Origin: Actinokineospora sp. NBRC 105648
Lineage (GTDB): Bacteria; Actinomycetota; Actinomycetes; Mycobacteriales; Pseudonocardiaceae
Reading direction: 5' to 3'
NCBI RefSeq assembly: GCF_030269645.1
Contig: NZ_BSTR01000002.1
Coordinates: 310,001 to 374,000, forward strand
DNA: 64,000 nt
Part shown: one piece after another, positions 63,713 to 64,000 of the stretch
How positions within the stretch are numbered: the stretch's first letter is position 1
Layout of the letters: every line of letters starts with the position of its first letter
Position numbers and translations under genes: made by a program
The notes under the pieces: model-generated
Told to the model about the DNA's origin: nothing
What the model saw: the letters and a program-made list of their open reading frames with translations, nothing else
Databases searched by the model: none

Positions 63713-64000
63713 GTGCGATGGCGCGGGTGCGGGTGGCGCACCAGAGGGTGGCGGTCGCGATGATCACGCCGGTGGCGCCCAGGACGTGTAGGGACACCAG
63801 GAGTTCGGGTACGCCCGTCCAGAACTGGATGAAGCCGAGCGAGCCCTGGGCGATCACCACGGCGATCAGCACCACGTATCGGCGCCAGAGTTGTGGCGTG
63901 CTGTTGCCGGTGCGCAGGAGGACGCCCGCCGCCAGGAGTAGGCCTAGGTAGACGAACATGAAGGCCGCGTGCACGTGGGCCAGGGTTTCGACTGGGATGT
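63681..64000 (-). CDS. ctaA: Heme A synthase (CtaA/COX15), 3' part
   Basis: The frame stays open to the right window edge (reads IPVETLAHVHAAFMFVYLGL there), so only the last 106 or so codons are present. It shows the final membrane helices, with RRYVVLIAVVIAQGSLGFIQFWTGVPELLVSLHVLGA and the conserved His. CtaA oxidises heme O to heme A. The C-terminus PNRIPTPAGT is encoded by a copy of the dispersed repeat, so the tail has been replaced or extended by repeat sequence. Confidence 0.92.
   Translation of the reverse strand, partial: IPVETLAHVHAAFMFVYLGLLLAAGVLLRTGNSTPQLWRRYVVLIAVVIAQGSLGFIQFWTGVPELLVSLHVLGATGVIIATATLWCATRTRAIAPNRIPTPAGT

Overview
The window is high-GC actinobacterial DNA, most likely from a filamentous member of the Pseudonocardiales (Actinokineospora, Saccharothrix or Actinosynnema type). 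Evidence: very high GC with GTG starts, WhiA, RbpA, the OpcA-Zwf pair, DUF5994/DUF6307-type small proteins, and a central-metabolism gene order familiar from actinomycetes. The genus is inferred, not shown. I see no rRNA, tRNA, transposase, integrase or CRISPR array.

Layout. (1) 1-10.4 kb is core: a secreted SGNH hydrolase (5' cut by the window edge), uvrC-rapZ-yvcK-whiA with 4-bp overlaps at the first two junctions, then gap-pgk-tpiA, secG and rbpA. (2) 10.4-45.3 kb is an accessory block that separates secG/rbpA from the pentose-phosphate operon, two groups that usually sit together in actinobacteria. It carries an orphan sensor kinase, a fused PabAB, a tandem-domain GDPD esterase, TrxB, a catalytically dead M1 peptidase homologue, a cyclodipeptide synthase-NCS1 permease-LysR operon facing a second LysR gene with a rhodanese and a secreted thioredoxin, an M48 membrane protease, a DUF4394 protein, a sortase-E-type surface protein, an S15 peptidase opposite a LexA homologue, patatin, VOC, desaturase and GNAT genes, a three-gene glycan cluster ending in GH130, and four small stress-type genes. 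(3) 45.4-53.7 kb is the minus-strand operon tkt-tal-pgi-zwf-opcA-pgl, with stop/start overlaps at nearly every junction, divergent from ctaB. (4) 54-64 kb holds a secreted peptidoglycan-binding protein, an unfamiliar three-gene operon (two-TM protein, cupin-like protein, HD hydrolase), an FKBP lipoprotein, an MMPL exporter with a divergent MarR regulator, a quinone oxidoreductase, a small unknown protein and the 3' end of ctaA.

The most striking signal is non-coding. Six elements of about 140 bp (10879-11018, 14973-15110, 15211-15350, 43071-43209, 43311-43449, 63442-63581) are long imperfect hairpins built to one plan. They have conserved CTCGAT/ATCGAG ends, an outer stem whose sequence differs between members while staying paired, a conserved one-sided TAGGGG bulge, an inner stem that also covaries, and an apical region containing CGCTA and a GATNCCCTT-like loop. 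Four of them are arranged as two inverted pairs, each with a third hairpin between the pair and shared outer arms, giving two roughly 440-bp multi-branched composites 28 kb apart. One copy (63442) has the arms of one subtype and the exact core of the other. Short dispersed repeats surround them, and one supplies the C-terminus of CtaA. No associated protein gene is visible, so whether this is a structured RNA family, a non-autonomous mobile element or a recombination site is open.

Other points of interest: an uncharacterised cyclodipeptide locus, a pseudo-aminopeptidase, a histone-like tail on OpcA, a likely new membrane/cupin/HD operon, and several genes whose -10 box sits 6-8 nt before the start codon, suggesting leaderless transcripts.
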